Positions 1 through 5,922 of a stretch of DNA of 5,922 bases are shown piece after piece. The notes under the pieces were generated by a model. The model was not told the DNA's origin. It did no database searches and saw nothing but the letters and a program-made list of their open reading frames with translations. This stretch comes from Xanthobacteraceae bacterium. Its GTDB lineage: Bacteria > Pseudomonadota > Alphaproteobacteria > Rhizobiales > Xanthobacteraceae. The stretch covers positions 1-5,922 of the forward strand of contig JASHQO010000043.1 in the NCBI GenBank assembly GCA_030039105.1, read 5' to 3'. A program made the translations under genes and the position numbers. How positions within the stretch are numbered: the first letter of the stretch is position 1; each line of letters begins with the position of its first letter.

Positions 1-690
1 GCACCCGGAGCAGCCGAACGAGCGGAACAAAGCCTCGCCCTGGTGGGCGAGGTCGTCGCCCTCGGGCTGCGCCGCCGTCCAGCGCGCGTAATCCTCCGGC
101 GTCACGATCACCAACCGGCCCGCCATCACCGAATGGTCGGTGCCGCAAAATTCCGCGCAGGTGAGATGAAAGATGCCGGTCCTGTTGGCGTTGAACCAAA
201 GATACGTGTAGCGATCGGGTAGAATGTCCTGCTTGAGGCGAAGCGCCGGCAGATAGAGGTCGTGGATCACGTCTTCCGACGTCATCGCCAACCGCACGTC
301 GGTATCGGCCGGCACATGCAGTTCGTCGATCTCGCGGGCCCCGCTCGGATGCTGGATGCGCCACATCCATTGCTTGGCGACGACGTGGATTTCGAGCGCG
401 TCTTTCGGCGGCGTCAGCGCCGTGAGCTCGTTCGACGCCGCCCACCAGAACAGGAACAGGAAGGTGAACAGCGTCGCCACCGTCCAACCGATCTCGACTT
501 CGCGGCCGCCGCGCTCGGGCACGGCGCCGCGCGGCCGCCGCGAGCCGCGGTAGTACAAGGCGAAGAAAACGACGATCAGCCCGCTGACCAGCAGGACCGC
601 CAAGCCGGAGATGACGGACAGGAGGTAGAACAGCCGATCCACGTGCGCGGCATAATCCGACGCCTCGGTGGTGAATTGGTCGAGCGTCAT
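1..690 (-). CDS. coxB: Cytochrome c oxidase subunit II, caa3-type (3' end cut by window edge)
   Basis: Subunit II of a heme-copper oxidase accepts electrons from cytochrome c at a binuclear CuA centre on the outer face of the membrane and passes them to subunit I. The 230 visible residues show two membrane helices (about 20-47 and 66-86), the aromatic KQWMW stretch (106-110) and a full CuA ligand set: His143, then Cys178, Glu180, Cys182, His186 and Met189 in CAEFCGTDHSVM. After the cupredoxin domain the chain continues with GEALFRSFGCSGC (218-230), the start of a heme-binding CxxCH motif whose His would be the next codon outside the window. This points to a fused cytochrome c domain, as in caa3 oxidases. 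The ATG at 690 overlaps the sco stop by 4 bp. It has only a weak Shine-Dalgarno, so translation probably depends on coupling. No stop codon lies in the window. Confidence 0.95.
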   Translation of the reverse strand, partial: MTLDQFTTEASDYAAHVDRLFYLLSVISGLAVLLVSGLIVVFFALYYRGSRRPRGAVPERGGREVEIGWTVATLFTFLFLFWWAASNELTALTPPKDALEIHVVAKQWMWRIQHPSGAREIDELHVPADTDVRLAMTSEDVIHDLYLPALRLKQDILPDRYTYLWFNANRTGIFHLTCAEFCGTDHSVMAGRLVIVTPEDYARWTAAQPEGDDLAHQGEALFRSFGCSGC

Positions 691-1487
691 GACGCCACGC
701 TTCGCCGTTCGCGCGCCAGCATCGCCGCGATGCCGCCCGCCATGGCGATCAAAGTCGCGCCGGCGGCGATTTCGAGCATGGCGGTGATGCGCTCGGTGTA
801 GATGCCGCGTACCGGGTCGTAGCCGTAGCAGAACTGATGGACGCGGTCGGCGAAGGTGCCGACCGTCCCGTGACCGGCATCGACGATGGCGAGCCGCAGA
901 TCGGAGCCGTCGAGCCCGAGCGCGGACAGCACGCGGGCAACGCGGCCGCCGGCGTCGACCACGTACGCCGCGGCCGGATGGGCAAACTGATCGTGCTCGG
1001 CGTCATAGGCGTAGCGCAGACCGACTGCCGTCGTCGCGGCGCGGATTGCGGCCTCACTGCCACTCAAGAAGACCGCTGCGCGATTGATCGGGCTGCCGGG
1101 CTCGATGTGCGTGGCGCGCAGGGCACGCGCGGTATCGAGACCGTCCTTCGGATCGAGACCGATCACGACGAGACGATAGTCGGCGCCCGGCTGCAGGCCG
1201 GTCTTGGCCAAGGCCGCCGCGGCAAATTCGAGGATCGGCCCGCACAGCGTGCGGCAGGTGTAGTCGGCGAAGATCACGACGGCGGGCACGCCGCCGATGG
1301 CATCGGCCATCGTGCGCGGCATGCCGACCTCGTCGACAAAGCCAAGCCCGGGCGGCAGCGCGGCGTTCGGCGGCGGCGCCGCCGCGACGTCATTGAGCGC
1401 GGCGGAGGTGACGCCTGCAGCGGCCGGCGCCACGGGCGCAAACGTCATAAAGAAGGCGACGAGCGCCTCCTGCAGCGGAGATTTCAC
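687..1487 (-). CDS. sco: SCO1/SenC-family copper chaperone with C-terminal membrane anchor
   Basis: SCO proteins are thioredoxin-fold copper carriers that help load the CuA site of oxidase subunit II; the coxB gene directly follows. The 266-residue product has an N-terminal hydrophobic signal-like stretch (about 8-24), then the thioredoxin-like domain with Cys78-x3-Cys82 (DYTCRTLCGP) and the distal copper ligand His170 (QFAHPAAAYVVD), 88 residues after the second Cys, as expected for the family. A further Cys220 lies in FCYGYDP, and a hydrophobic helix near 238-257 followed by RERR looks like a C-terminal anchor with its tail in the cytoplasm. Classic SCO1 is anchored at the N-terminus instead. 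The start is GTG at 1487: it overlaps the upstream stop as GTGA and has AGGAGA seven bases upstream. Family assignment is firm; the membrane topology is inferred. Confidence 0.92.
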   Translation of the reverse strand: MKSPLQEALVAFFMTFAPVAPAAAGVTSAALNDVAAAPPPNAALPPGLGFVDEVGMPRTMADAIGGVPAVVIFADYTCRTLCGPILEFAAAALAKTGLQPGADYRLVVIGLDPKDGLDTARALRATHIEPGSPINRAAVFLSGSEAAIRAATTAVGLRYAYDAEHDQFAHPAAAYVVDAGGRVARVLSALGLDGSDLRLAIVDAGHGTVGTFADRVHQFCYGYDPVRGIYTERITAMLEIAAGATLIAMAGGIAAMLARERRSVAS

Positions 1488-1864
1488 GGCTGCTTCTCCT
1501 GCGGCGGCGGCAATAGCGGGTCGTAAGCAGCAGCGCCCTGCTGCGCCAAAAGCTGCATGGCCCGCTCGATCGGGATTTGCAGCAAAGTGTGCTGGTCGTT
1601 GGCCCAGCGCCAGGTTTCCAATTGCCTGGTCTGTGCGGCGCGAACTTGCCGCAATTTCTCGACGTCATGGGTATCGACGCGCGGCTGTGGAAACGCCTGT
1701 GGCGCCGGCATGGTTTTGACGGGGACCGCATGCTGGTAGATCGCCGAGAAGACGGCGATGGCGCCGCCGAGCAGCAGCAAAGCGCCACCGGCCGACCAGG
1801 CGACGCCGCGGGTCGCGACCGAAGCGGGCTCCGGCGTATAGCGGAGGTGGCCGTCATGAGGCAT
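1484..1864 (-). CDS. Small single-helix membrane protein of unknown function, between actF and sco
   Basis: A 126-residue protein with no catalytic motif. It has a short N-terminal segment (1-20), one membrane helix (about 22-43), a Pro-rich linker (48-62), a charged, probably helical region (65-85) and the segment WRWANDQHTLLQIPIERAM (85-103), then LLAQQG and a Pro-rich tail. The N-in/C-out topology suggested by the sequence would put the C-terminal 80 residues in the periplasm. From memory, small proteins with a similar W-x-(V/I)-R-IPI(D/E)RAM ending occur next to sco and cox genes in other bacteria with ACIII or caa3 clusters, so I take it as a conserved accessory protein, not a random ORF. 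It overlaps actF by 11 bp and has a strong Shine-Dalgarno. It may be an accessory subunit or assembly factor of ACIII or the oxidase; it resembles the known one-helix ACIII subunits only in size and topology. Confidence 0.82.
   Translation of the reverse strand: MPHDGHLRYTPEPASVATRGVAWSAGGALLLLGGAIAVFSAIYQHAVPVKTMPAPQAFPQPRVDTHDVEKLRQVRAAQTRQLETWRWANDQHTLLQIPIERAMQLLAQQGAAAYDPLLPPPQEKQP
1495..1500 (-). promoter_or_regulatory. Ribosome binding site of sco (GTG start)
   Basis: The minus strand reads AGGAGA, seven bases before the GTG at 1487. It supports GTG as the true start. The next in-frame ATG, 13 codons later, would remove much of the N-terminal signal. Confidence 0.7.
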
Positions 1865-2918
1865 CGGCCACCTCCCGTGACGTGATCAGCAGCGCGATGC
1901 CGCTCATGAGAACGCCGATAAAAGCGAGGCCGATGGCAATAATGGCCACTACGCCGGCCAGCAGCGTCATCCCATGCGACGGCGGCGCGATCAGATAAGC
2001 GTCGTAGCAGGCAAGACCGACCAGCACGCAGGCGCCGACGGCACGCAGCGGCCTTTGCTCGTTGCGCACGCGCGACAGCATCAGCGCAAAAATCGGCAGC
2101 AACGAAGCAAGGATAAACGCCACGACGCCGAGCGCCATCCAAGGCAGGCCGCCGCGCTCGACGAACCAGGCGTCCTCGCGCGGCAGGTCGCCGTACCAGA
2201 TCACCAGCACGGCCATGAAGTCGATGTAGGTGATGCCGAGAACCGTCGCGAGCAACAAGGAGCCGATATCGCCGATGGCGGGGTCGCCCTGCGGCGCGGG
2301 CGCCGTGACCGCCGTCCAGGCAAGCGCGGCGACGAGGCAGCAAATGGCGACGCTGGCGCCGAACGAGGACGAGGTGAACGGCGCCTCGCGCGAGAGAAAC
2401 CAATCGATCGACACGCCGCTGACGACGAGAGCATGGAAAGCGAGGCCAAGTCCGGCGAGCAGTTGTCCGCGCCACCGGTCATATCGCGGCAGCAGAATGG
2501 CGAGCGCGGCCCAGCCGATCAGCGCCACCATGGAACGGACAACGAACCATGGGGTGTTCAGGTAGTACGACAGCACGTCCGGCTTGATCGATGCCGGATG
2601 CTGCGGCCACGGATAGAGCGCGGGAATGGCGACGAAGAGCGGCAGCGCCAAAAGCATGAGCAGCGGCGTGGCGGCCGCCGCGGGCACGATTGCAGGCGCC
2701 GCGAACTCGCCCCAGCGGCCGCCGGTCAGCCGGTGAATCATGGTCAACGTCAAAGCGCCGACGAGGATTTGCGCCCAGAACACAAAGCCGATGAGCCAGC
2801 CGGCTGCGGCGGCCCTGACGTCGAACACGGCGGCGACGACGAGCAGCCCGCCGAGCCACGCCGCTGCAACCAATGCGGCGCCCGCCATCGCTTTGCGTCT
2901 GTATTGCGGCCAGATCAT
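1854..2918 (-). CDS. actF: Alternative complex III subunit ActF (NrfD-like membrane protein)
   Basis: ActF is the second NrfD/polysulfide-reductase-C-like integral membrane subunit of ACIII, paired with ActC in the membrane core. No quinone site has been shown for it in the studied complexes; a role in proton movement or structure has been proposed. The 354-residue product has about ten hydrophobic segments (near 11-31, 38-60, 75-97, 125-144, 152-168, 186-205, 218-242, 260-281, 290-308, 316-345). Family-like stretches include SIDWFLSREAP (170-180), the counterpart of the usual SIDW-(M/L)-S motif, and ITYIDFMAVLVIWYGDLP (229-246). It is somewhat shorter than the roughly 400 residues I recall for other ActF proteins. 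The ATG at 2918 overlaps the actE stop by 4 bp and has GGGGGAG eight bases upstream. Position after actC-D-E supports actF over a generic NrfD. Confidence 0.93.
   Translation of the reverse strand: MIWPQYRRKAMAGAALVAAAWLGGLLVVAAVFDVRAAAAGWLIGFVFWAQILVGALTLTMIHRLTGGRWGEFAAPAIVPAAAATPLLMLLALPLFVAIPALYPWPQHPASIKPDVLSYYLNTPWFVVRSMVALIGWAALAILLPRYDRWRGQLLAGLGLAFHALVVSGVSIDWFLSREAPFTSSSFGASVAICCLVAALAWTAVTAPAPQGDPAIGDIGSLLLATVLGITYIDFMAVLVIWYGDLPREDAWFVERGGLPWMALGVVAFILASLLPIFALMLSRVRNEQRPLRAVGACVLVGLACYDAYLIAPPSHGMTLLAGVVAIIAIGLAFIGVLMSGIALLITSREVADAS
1870..1876 (-). promoter_or_regulatory. Strong ribosome binding site of the small membrane protein gene
   Basis: The minus strand reads GGGAGGT, five bases before the ATG at 1864 and inside the end of actF. 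It is among the best Shine-Dalgarno matches in the window. It decides for the 11-bp-overlap start at 1864 over the ATG at 1857, which is in another frame. Confidence 0.8.
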
Positions 2919-3448
2919 TGGACATGCTCCCCCGCATCGGGGATCTGCGCGACGTTGGCGCGGCGCGACTGCTGTAGCGCGCGGATATAGGCGACAACGG
3001 CCCAGCGATCGTGCGGATCGAGCCGGTCGGCATAGGAGAACATGACGCCGTAGCCGTTCGTCATGACGTCGTAGAAGTGCTGCGCCGGCGCGGCGACCAG
3101 GCGATCGATGTGATAGGACGGCGGCGCCGGAAAGCCGTGCGCCACGATGACGCCGTCGCCGTCGCCGGCGAGCCCATGGCACGGCGAACAGAAAATATCG
3201 AAGCGCTCGCGGCCGCGCGCGAGCAGCGCCGCAGTCACGGGCGGCGGCGTCTTGGCTGCCGCAGCGCGCTGTACGTCACCTTGCGCCACCGCGTGGTCGG
3301 GCAGCGGCCGGGCTGCGCTGCCGTCCGGCCACAGCGCGGTGGGCGCGTAGGTTTTAAGCTTGCGCTGCTCGGTCATGCTCAGGCCGCAGCCGGCGAGCGC
3401 GCAGCAGCCGCCGGCGATGAGCGCGGCGAGAATGACGCCGCGCCTCAT
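2915..3448 (-). CDS. actE: Alternative complex III subunit ActE, monoheme cytochrome c lipoprotein
   Basis: ActE is the single-heme cytochrome c subunit of ACIII, held on the outer face of the membrane; it carries electrons between the complex and its acceptor. The 177-residue product begins with a lipoprotein signal (MRR, hydrophobic 5-19, lipobox LAGC with Cys21). The ActE-like segment MTEQRKLKTYAPTALWPDG (25-43) follows. The heme attachment motif is Cys87-Ser-Pro-Cys90-His91, followed by GLAGDGDG. Met136 in TNGYGVMFSYADRL is the likely sixth ligand, and DRWAVVAYIRALQ (147-159) is the typical C-terminal helix of class I cytochromes c. The start at 3448 overlaps the actD stop as ATGA, with GAGGT six bases upstream. 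A generic cytochrome c would fit the heme motif alone; lipobox, length and neighbours make ActE the best call. Confidence 0.95.
   Translation of the reverse strand: MRRGVILAALIAGGCCALAGCGLSMTEQRKLKTYAPTALWPDGSAARPLPDHAVAQGDVQRAAAAKTPPPVTAALLARGRERFDIFCSPCHGLAGDGDGVIVAHGFPAPPSYHIDRLVAAPAQHFYDVMTNGYGVMFSYADRLDPHDRWAVVAYIRALQQSRRANVAQIPDAGEHVQ
2927..2933 (-). promoter_or_regulatory. Ribosome binding site of actF
   Basis: The minus strand reads GGGGGAG, eight bases before the ATG at 2918 and inside the end of actE. It supports the 4-bp-overlap start. Confidence 0.65.
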
Positions 3449-3966
3449 GGCTCGACCTCGCGGATCGCCACGGCGCCGGCGCCGCGCAGCGCACCGATCA
3501 TCTGCCGGCGATCGTCGTCGGCATCCGGCCGTTCCAGCGCTAGCACGAAGCGGTCCTGGCTCGCCCGCTCAAAGCCCGCAACGGCGAACAGCGGATCGTG
3601 CAGCCGTGGTAGACCGCACTCCGCCAGAAATGTCGTGAAGCCGGCCACGGCGGCAACGAGGATGCCGGTCGCGAACGGAAACAGCATGAAGGTGGGCCAG
3701 GCATCGAAAGGCCGGCCACCGCTGTTGTAGGGATAGTCGATAACAGCCGAGTAGTATTCGGCGCCGTAGGTGAGCGCCGCCATGGCAAAGCCACCGATCA
3801 ACATGGCGACGCGAATGTAGCTTCTGCGATGCTCGAGCAGCTCGACCACGTCCTCGACCGGGTAGGGCGTATAGGCATCGATCAGGCGGCAGCGGCCGCG
3901 CACGCGCTGCGTCGCCGCAACGAGCTGCTTGGCATCGGCAAATTCGGCGAGCAGCAGGCCGGTCAT
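3445..3966 (-). CDS. actD: Alternative complex III subunit ActD (DUF3341 membrane protein)
   Basis: ActD is a small integral membrane subunit of ACIII with no cofactor, belonging to the DUF3341 family. The 173-residue product starts with a soluble domain (1-48) carrying the family motif DAYTPYPVEDV (30-40). Two membrane helices follow (about 50-72 and 90-114), linked by a short loop with YPYNSGGRPFDAWP (78-91), and a C-terminal soluble domain contains HDPLFAVAGFERASQDRF (123-140). All of these are typical of the family, and length is normal. The second helix reads FPFATGIL where I remember a Glu in many relatives (Ala99 here). The ATG at 3966 overlaps the actC stop by 4 bp, with a moderate GAAGAGG seven bases upstream. 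Confidence 0.94.
   Translation of the reverse strand: MTGLLLAEFADAKQLVAATQRVRGRCRLIDAYTPYPVEDVVELLEHRRSYIRVAMLIGGFAMAALTYGAEYYSAVIDYPYNSGGRPFDAWPTFMLFPFATGILVAAVAGFTTFLAECGLPRLHDPLFAVAGFERASQDRFVLALERPDADDDRRQMIGALRGAGAVAIREVEP
3455..3459 (-). promoter_or_regulatory. Ribosome binding site of actE
   Basis: The minus strand reads GAGGT, six bases before the ATG at 3448 and inside the end of actD. It supports the start that gives a complete lipoprotein signal. Confidence 0.6.
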
Positions 3967-5348
3967 GAGGCGGCCTCTTCGGCGACGAGCTTGCGCACCT
4001 CATGCATCGACACGACAGGCACCAGGCGCACGAACACGAGGTACATCAGGGCGAACAGGCCGAGCGAACCGAGCGTGGTGATCCAATCCCAGATCGTCGG
4101 GATGAACAGCCGCCACATGCCCGGCATATAATCGTGCGACAGCGTGTTCCAGACGATGAGGATGCGCTCGAACCACATGCCGACATTGATCGCTACCGCA
4201 ATGACGAAGACGGCGACGATGCTGCTGCGCACGGCGGCAGACCAGAACGCCTGCGGAATGACGACGTTGCAAAGCAGCAGTGCCCAGAACATTGGCGCGT
4301 AGGCACCGGTGAACTCGAATGCCACCAGGCTGCGGTCGGCCCGCTCGCCGCCGTACCAGGCATTGAACCACTCGGTGGCGTAGGACAGCCCCATGACGAT
4401 GGCGGCTGCGAGCATCACCTTCGCCATCACGTCGAAGTGCGACAGCGTAATGAGGCCGTCCATGCGAAAGCCCCAGCGCACCAGCGCTGCAAGGCAAACC
4501 ACCATGGCGAAGCCGGAATACATGGCGCCGACCACGAAATAAGGCGGAAAGATCGTCTCCTGCCAGCCCGGCATCAGGCTCGCGGCAAAATCCATGCCGA
4601 CGACGCTGTGCAGCGACACCACGAGCGGCACGCCGAGGCAGGCGAGCGCCAGATGCAATATCTCGTAAGCGTGCCAATGCCGCGCCGCGCCGCGCCAGCC
4701 GAGCGCCAGCGCGCCGTAGATCAGGCGCGGCACCTTCGTCGCGGCGCGATCCCGCATGGTGGCGAAGTCGGGAATGAGCCCGACATACCAGAACAGGATC
4801 GAGAACAGGATGTAGCTCAGTATGGCCCAGAAATCCCAGATCAGGGCGCTGCGCCACTGCGGCCACAGCGCCATCGTGTTGGGATAAGGCGTCAGCCAAT
4901 AGAAATAGAGCGGCCGGCCGAGATGGATGATCGGGAAAATGCCGGCGACGGTCGCGGCAAACAAGGTCATCGCTTCGGCAAAACGATTGGTCGCGGCACG
5001 CCACTTCTGGCGCATCAGCAAAAGCATCGCCGAGATCAGCGTGCCGGCATTGCCGATACCGATCCACCAGACGTAATCGGCGATGGCAAAGCCCCAGACC
5101 GAGCTGGTGTTGACGCCCCAGATGCCGATGCCGCGCTCGAACACCAGGAACACCGCGAACAGGAACGCGAGCGTCAGCGCCAGGCTGATGACAAAACCGA
5201 TCCACCACGCCCGCCACCTCCAGGCGCCGCGATCGAGCAGCGGCGCCGCGATCATCGCGTTGACGATTTCGAAATCGCGCGTGCCCGGCAGCGTCCAGCG
5301 CGTCGCTTCCGCCGCAGTCGCATCGTTCCGCAGCGTCACGGCCGTCAT
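3963..5348 (-). CDS. actC: Alternative complex III subunit ActC (NrfD-like, quinol-binding)
   Basis: ActC is the NrfD-like membrane subunit that binds and oxidises quinol beside the iron-sulfur domain of ActB. The 461-residue product has about ten membrane helices (near 47-70, 87-111, 125-141, 169-190, 230-247, 266-290, 304-324, 345-370, 374-392, 425-445). Recognisable ActC stretches are WGFAIADYVWWIGIGNAGTL (85-104), IFPIIHLGRPLYFYW (137-151), HSVVGMDFA (247-255), FPPYFVVGAMYSGFAMV (267-283) and ATEWFNAWYGG (324-334). His142 and Asp172 lie 30 residues apart and probably match the His/Asp pair placed at the quinol site in published ACIII structures; that correspondence is from memory, not an alignment. 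The start at 5348 forms ATGA with the actB stop and has a strong AAGGAG five bases upstream. A longer open frame extends upstream to 5885 but only shadows actB. Confidence 0.96.
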   Translation of the reverse strand: MTAVTLRNDATAAEATRWTLPGTRDFEIVNAMIAAPLLDRGAWRWRAWWIGFVISLALTLAFLFAVFLVFERGIGIWGVNTSSVWGFAIADYVWWIGIGNAGTLISAMLLLMRQKWRAATNRFAEAMTLFAATVAGIFPIIHLGRPLYFYWLTPYPNTMALWPQWRSALIWDFWAILSYILFSILFWYVGLIPDFATMRDRAATKVPRLIYGALALGWRGAARHWHAYEILHLALACLGVPLVVSLHSVVGMDFAASLMPGWQETIFPPYFVVGAMYSGFAMVVCLAALVRWGFRMDGLITLSHFDVMAKVMLAAAIVMGLSYATEWFNAWYGGERADRSLVAFEFTGAYAPMFWALLLCNVVIPQAFWSAAVRSSIVAVFVIAVAINVGMWFERILIVWNTLSHDYMPGMWRLFIPTIWDWITTLGSLGLFALMYLVFVRLVPVVSMHEVRKLVAEEAAS

Positions 5349-5922
5349 GACTGCTCCTTGCGAAAATCCGGATTGGGGTTTTGCAGCCGCGCAAGATAGG
5401 TGGTGCGCGGCCGGGTGCCGAGATCGCCGAGAAGCGCGTAGGCATGCGGCGCGGTGCGCAGCGCATTGACGTCGGATTGCGGATCGGACAGATCGCCGAA
5501 GTGGATGGCGCGCGTCGGGCATGCCGCTTGGCAGGCCGTGACCACCTCGCCGTCGCGGATCGAACGATGGTCCTTCTCGGCGGCGCGACGGGCGCGGCTG
5601 ATGCGCTGGACGCAATAGGTGCATTTCTCCATCACGCCGCGGCCGCGCACCGTGACATCGGGATTGAACACGGCCTTGACGATGTCGGCGCCGTAGCTCG
5701 AATATTCCGCGCCGTCGGCGTAACCGAAGAAATTGAAGCGGCGCACCTTGTAGGGACAGTTCGACTGGCAGAACCGCGTGCCGACGCAACGATTGTAGAC
5801 CTGGACGTTCAGCCCTTCGCTGTCGTGCAGCGACGCCGCCACCGGGCAAACCGGCTCGCACGGCGCATGCTCGCAATGCATGCATGGCACCGGCGAGAAG
5901 CCCGGCCGGCCGTCGACGATGT
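5345..5922 (-). CDS. actB: Alternative complex III subunit ActB, C-terminal iron-sulfur domain (5' end outside window)
   Basis: ActB is the large peripheral subunit of ACIII, with a molybdopterin-oxidoreductase-like domain that lacks the cofactor and a C-terminal ferredoxin-like domain carrying one [3Fe-4S] and three [4Fe-4S] clusters. The last 192 codons are visible, reading in from the window edge with DGRPGFSPVPCMHC. Cys motifs in order are PCMHCEHAPCEPVCPV, NRCVGTRFCQSNCPYKVRRF, EKCTYC and CQAACPTRAI, eleven Cys in total. The first cluster motif of the domain would lie beyond 5922. In CVGTRFC the usual second Cys is Thr, which fits a [3Fe-4S] cluster. The rest of the gene is missing only because of the window edge; an internal GTG at 5890 is not the real start. 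The stop overlaps the actC start. Confidence 0.95.
   Translation of the reverse strand, partial: IVDGRPGFSPVPCMHCEHAPCEPVCPVAASLHDSEGLNVQVYNRCVGTRFCQSNCPYKVRRFNFFGYADGAEYSSYGADIVKAVFNPDVTVRGRGVMEKCTYCVQRISRARRAAEKDHRSIRDGEVVTACQAACPTRAIHFGDLSDPQSDVNALRTAPHAYALLGDLGTRPRTTYLARLQNPNPDFRKEQS
5354..5359 (-). promoter_or_regulatory. Ribosome binding site of actC
   Basis: On the minus strand this reads AAGGAG, five bases before the ATG at 5348. It lies inside the actB coding sequence and fixes the actC start at the ATGA overlap, ruling out the longer upstream frame. Confidence 0.8.

Larger units (their letters stand above)
1..5922 (-). other. ACIII-caa3 oxidase operon segment, no intergenic DNA
   Basis: Eight genes run in the same direction: actB, actC, actD, actE, actF, a small membrane protein, sco and coxB. 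Overlaps are 4 bp at 5345-5348, 3963-3966, 3445-3448, 2915-2918, 1484-1487 and 687-690, and 11 bp at 1854-1864. No room is left for an internal intergenic promoter or terminator. One polycistronic message with translational coupling is the simplest reading; the promoter should lie beyond 5922 and the operon end beyond base 1. Confidence 0.88.

Noticed and set aside
837..1526. Plus-strand open frame of 229 codons opposite sco
   Set aside because: Antisense shadow of the SCO gene; Arg/Gly/Asp-rich with no recognisable fold or convincing ribosome site.
1855..1857. ATG in an ATGA overlap with the actF stop as start of the next gene
   Set aside because: It is in another frame from the small membrane protein; the ATG at 1864 is in frame and has the well placed GGGAGGT.
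1390..2475. Minus-strand 361-codon open frame overlapping actF, the small gene and sco
   Set aside because: Out of frame with all three supported genes; very Arg-rich translation without family features.
1974..2990. A 338-codon plus-strand open frame opposite actF
   Set aside because: Same shadow effect: highly charged, low-complexity translation with no motif, opposite a well supported membrane protein gene.
4679..4716. GCGCC-rich run that might form a hairpin
   Set aside because: It is within actC coding sequence, has no following T-run on either strand and no regulatory context; composition explains it.
5223..5253. 12-bp direct repeat GGCGCCGCGATC, 19 bp apart
   Set aside because: It lies inside the actC coding region, encodes ordinary residues in different frames, occurs only twice and fits GC-rich composition.
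4002..5399. A 465-codon open frame on the plus strand opposite actC
   Set aside because: It is antisense to a clearly recognisable ActC/ActB sequence, is rich in Arg, His, Asp, Gln and Glu with no domain pattern, and is explained by GC-rich third codon positions that remove stops from the opposite strand.

Overview
The window is one dense minus-strand operon from a GC-rich bacterium. It encodes most of an Alternative Complex III (ACIII, quinol:cytochrome c oxidoreductase) followed by the first genes of a caa3-type cytochrome c oxidase. Gene order, GC-rich codon use and the style of the proteins suggest a proteobacterium, most likely an alphaproteobacterium of the Hyphomicrobiales/Bradyrhizobium-like kind. 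That placement is inference from general resemblance, not from a search.

In transcription order (right to left) the genes are: the C-terminal part of actB (iron-sulfur domain, cut by the window end at 5922); actC (NrfD-like quinol-binding membrane subunit); actD (DUF3341, two-helix membrane subunit); actE (lipoprotein monoheme cytochrome c); actF (second NrfD-like membrane subunit); a small unnamed one-helix membrane protein; a SCO1/SenC-type copper chaperone with a C-terminal membrane anchor; and coxB. CoxB is oxidase subunit II with a complete CuA site, and it continues into what looks like a fused cytochrome c domain cut at base 1. The coxB fragment has no stop codon inside the window and was found by translating the reverse complement from base 690.

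The genes form one electron route. Quinol is oxidised at ActC/ActB, electrons leave through the ActB clusters and the heme c proteins (ActE, and ActA outside the window), then pass to the heme c/CuA of CoxB and on to oxygen. The SCO protein would load the CuA site. The small protein sits between the two complexes in the gene order and is the least understood part.

There is no intergenic DNA. All seven gene junctions overlap: six by 4 bp (ATGA or GTGA) and one by 11 bp. No promoter, terminator, RNA gene, mobile element or CRISPR array is visible. The promoter is expected to the right, upstream of actA/actB, and the rest of coxB and probably coxA and others to the left. Long open frames on the plus strand are GC-driven shadows. 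I see no wholly new system. The items most worth a second look are the small conserved-looking protein, the tail-anchored SCO variant, an apparent loss of a conserved acidic residue in ActD, and the unbroken chain of overlaps.
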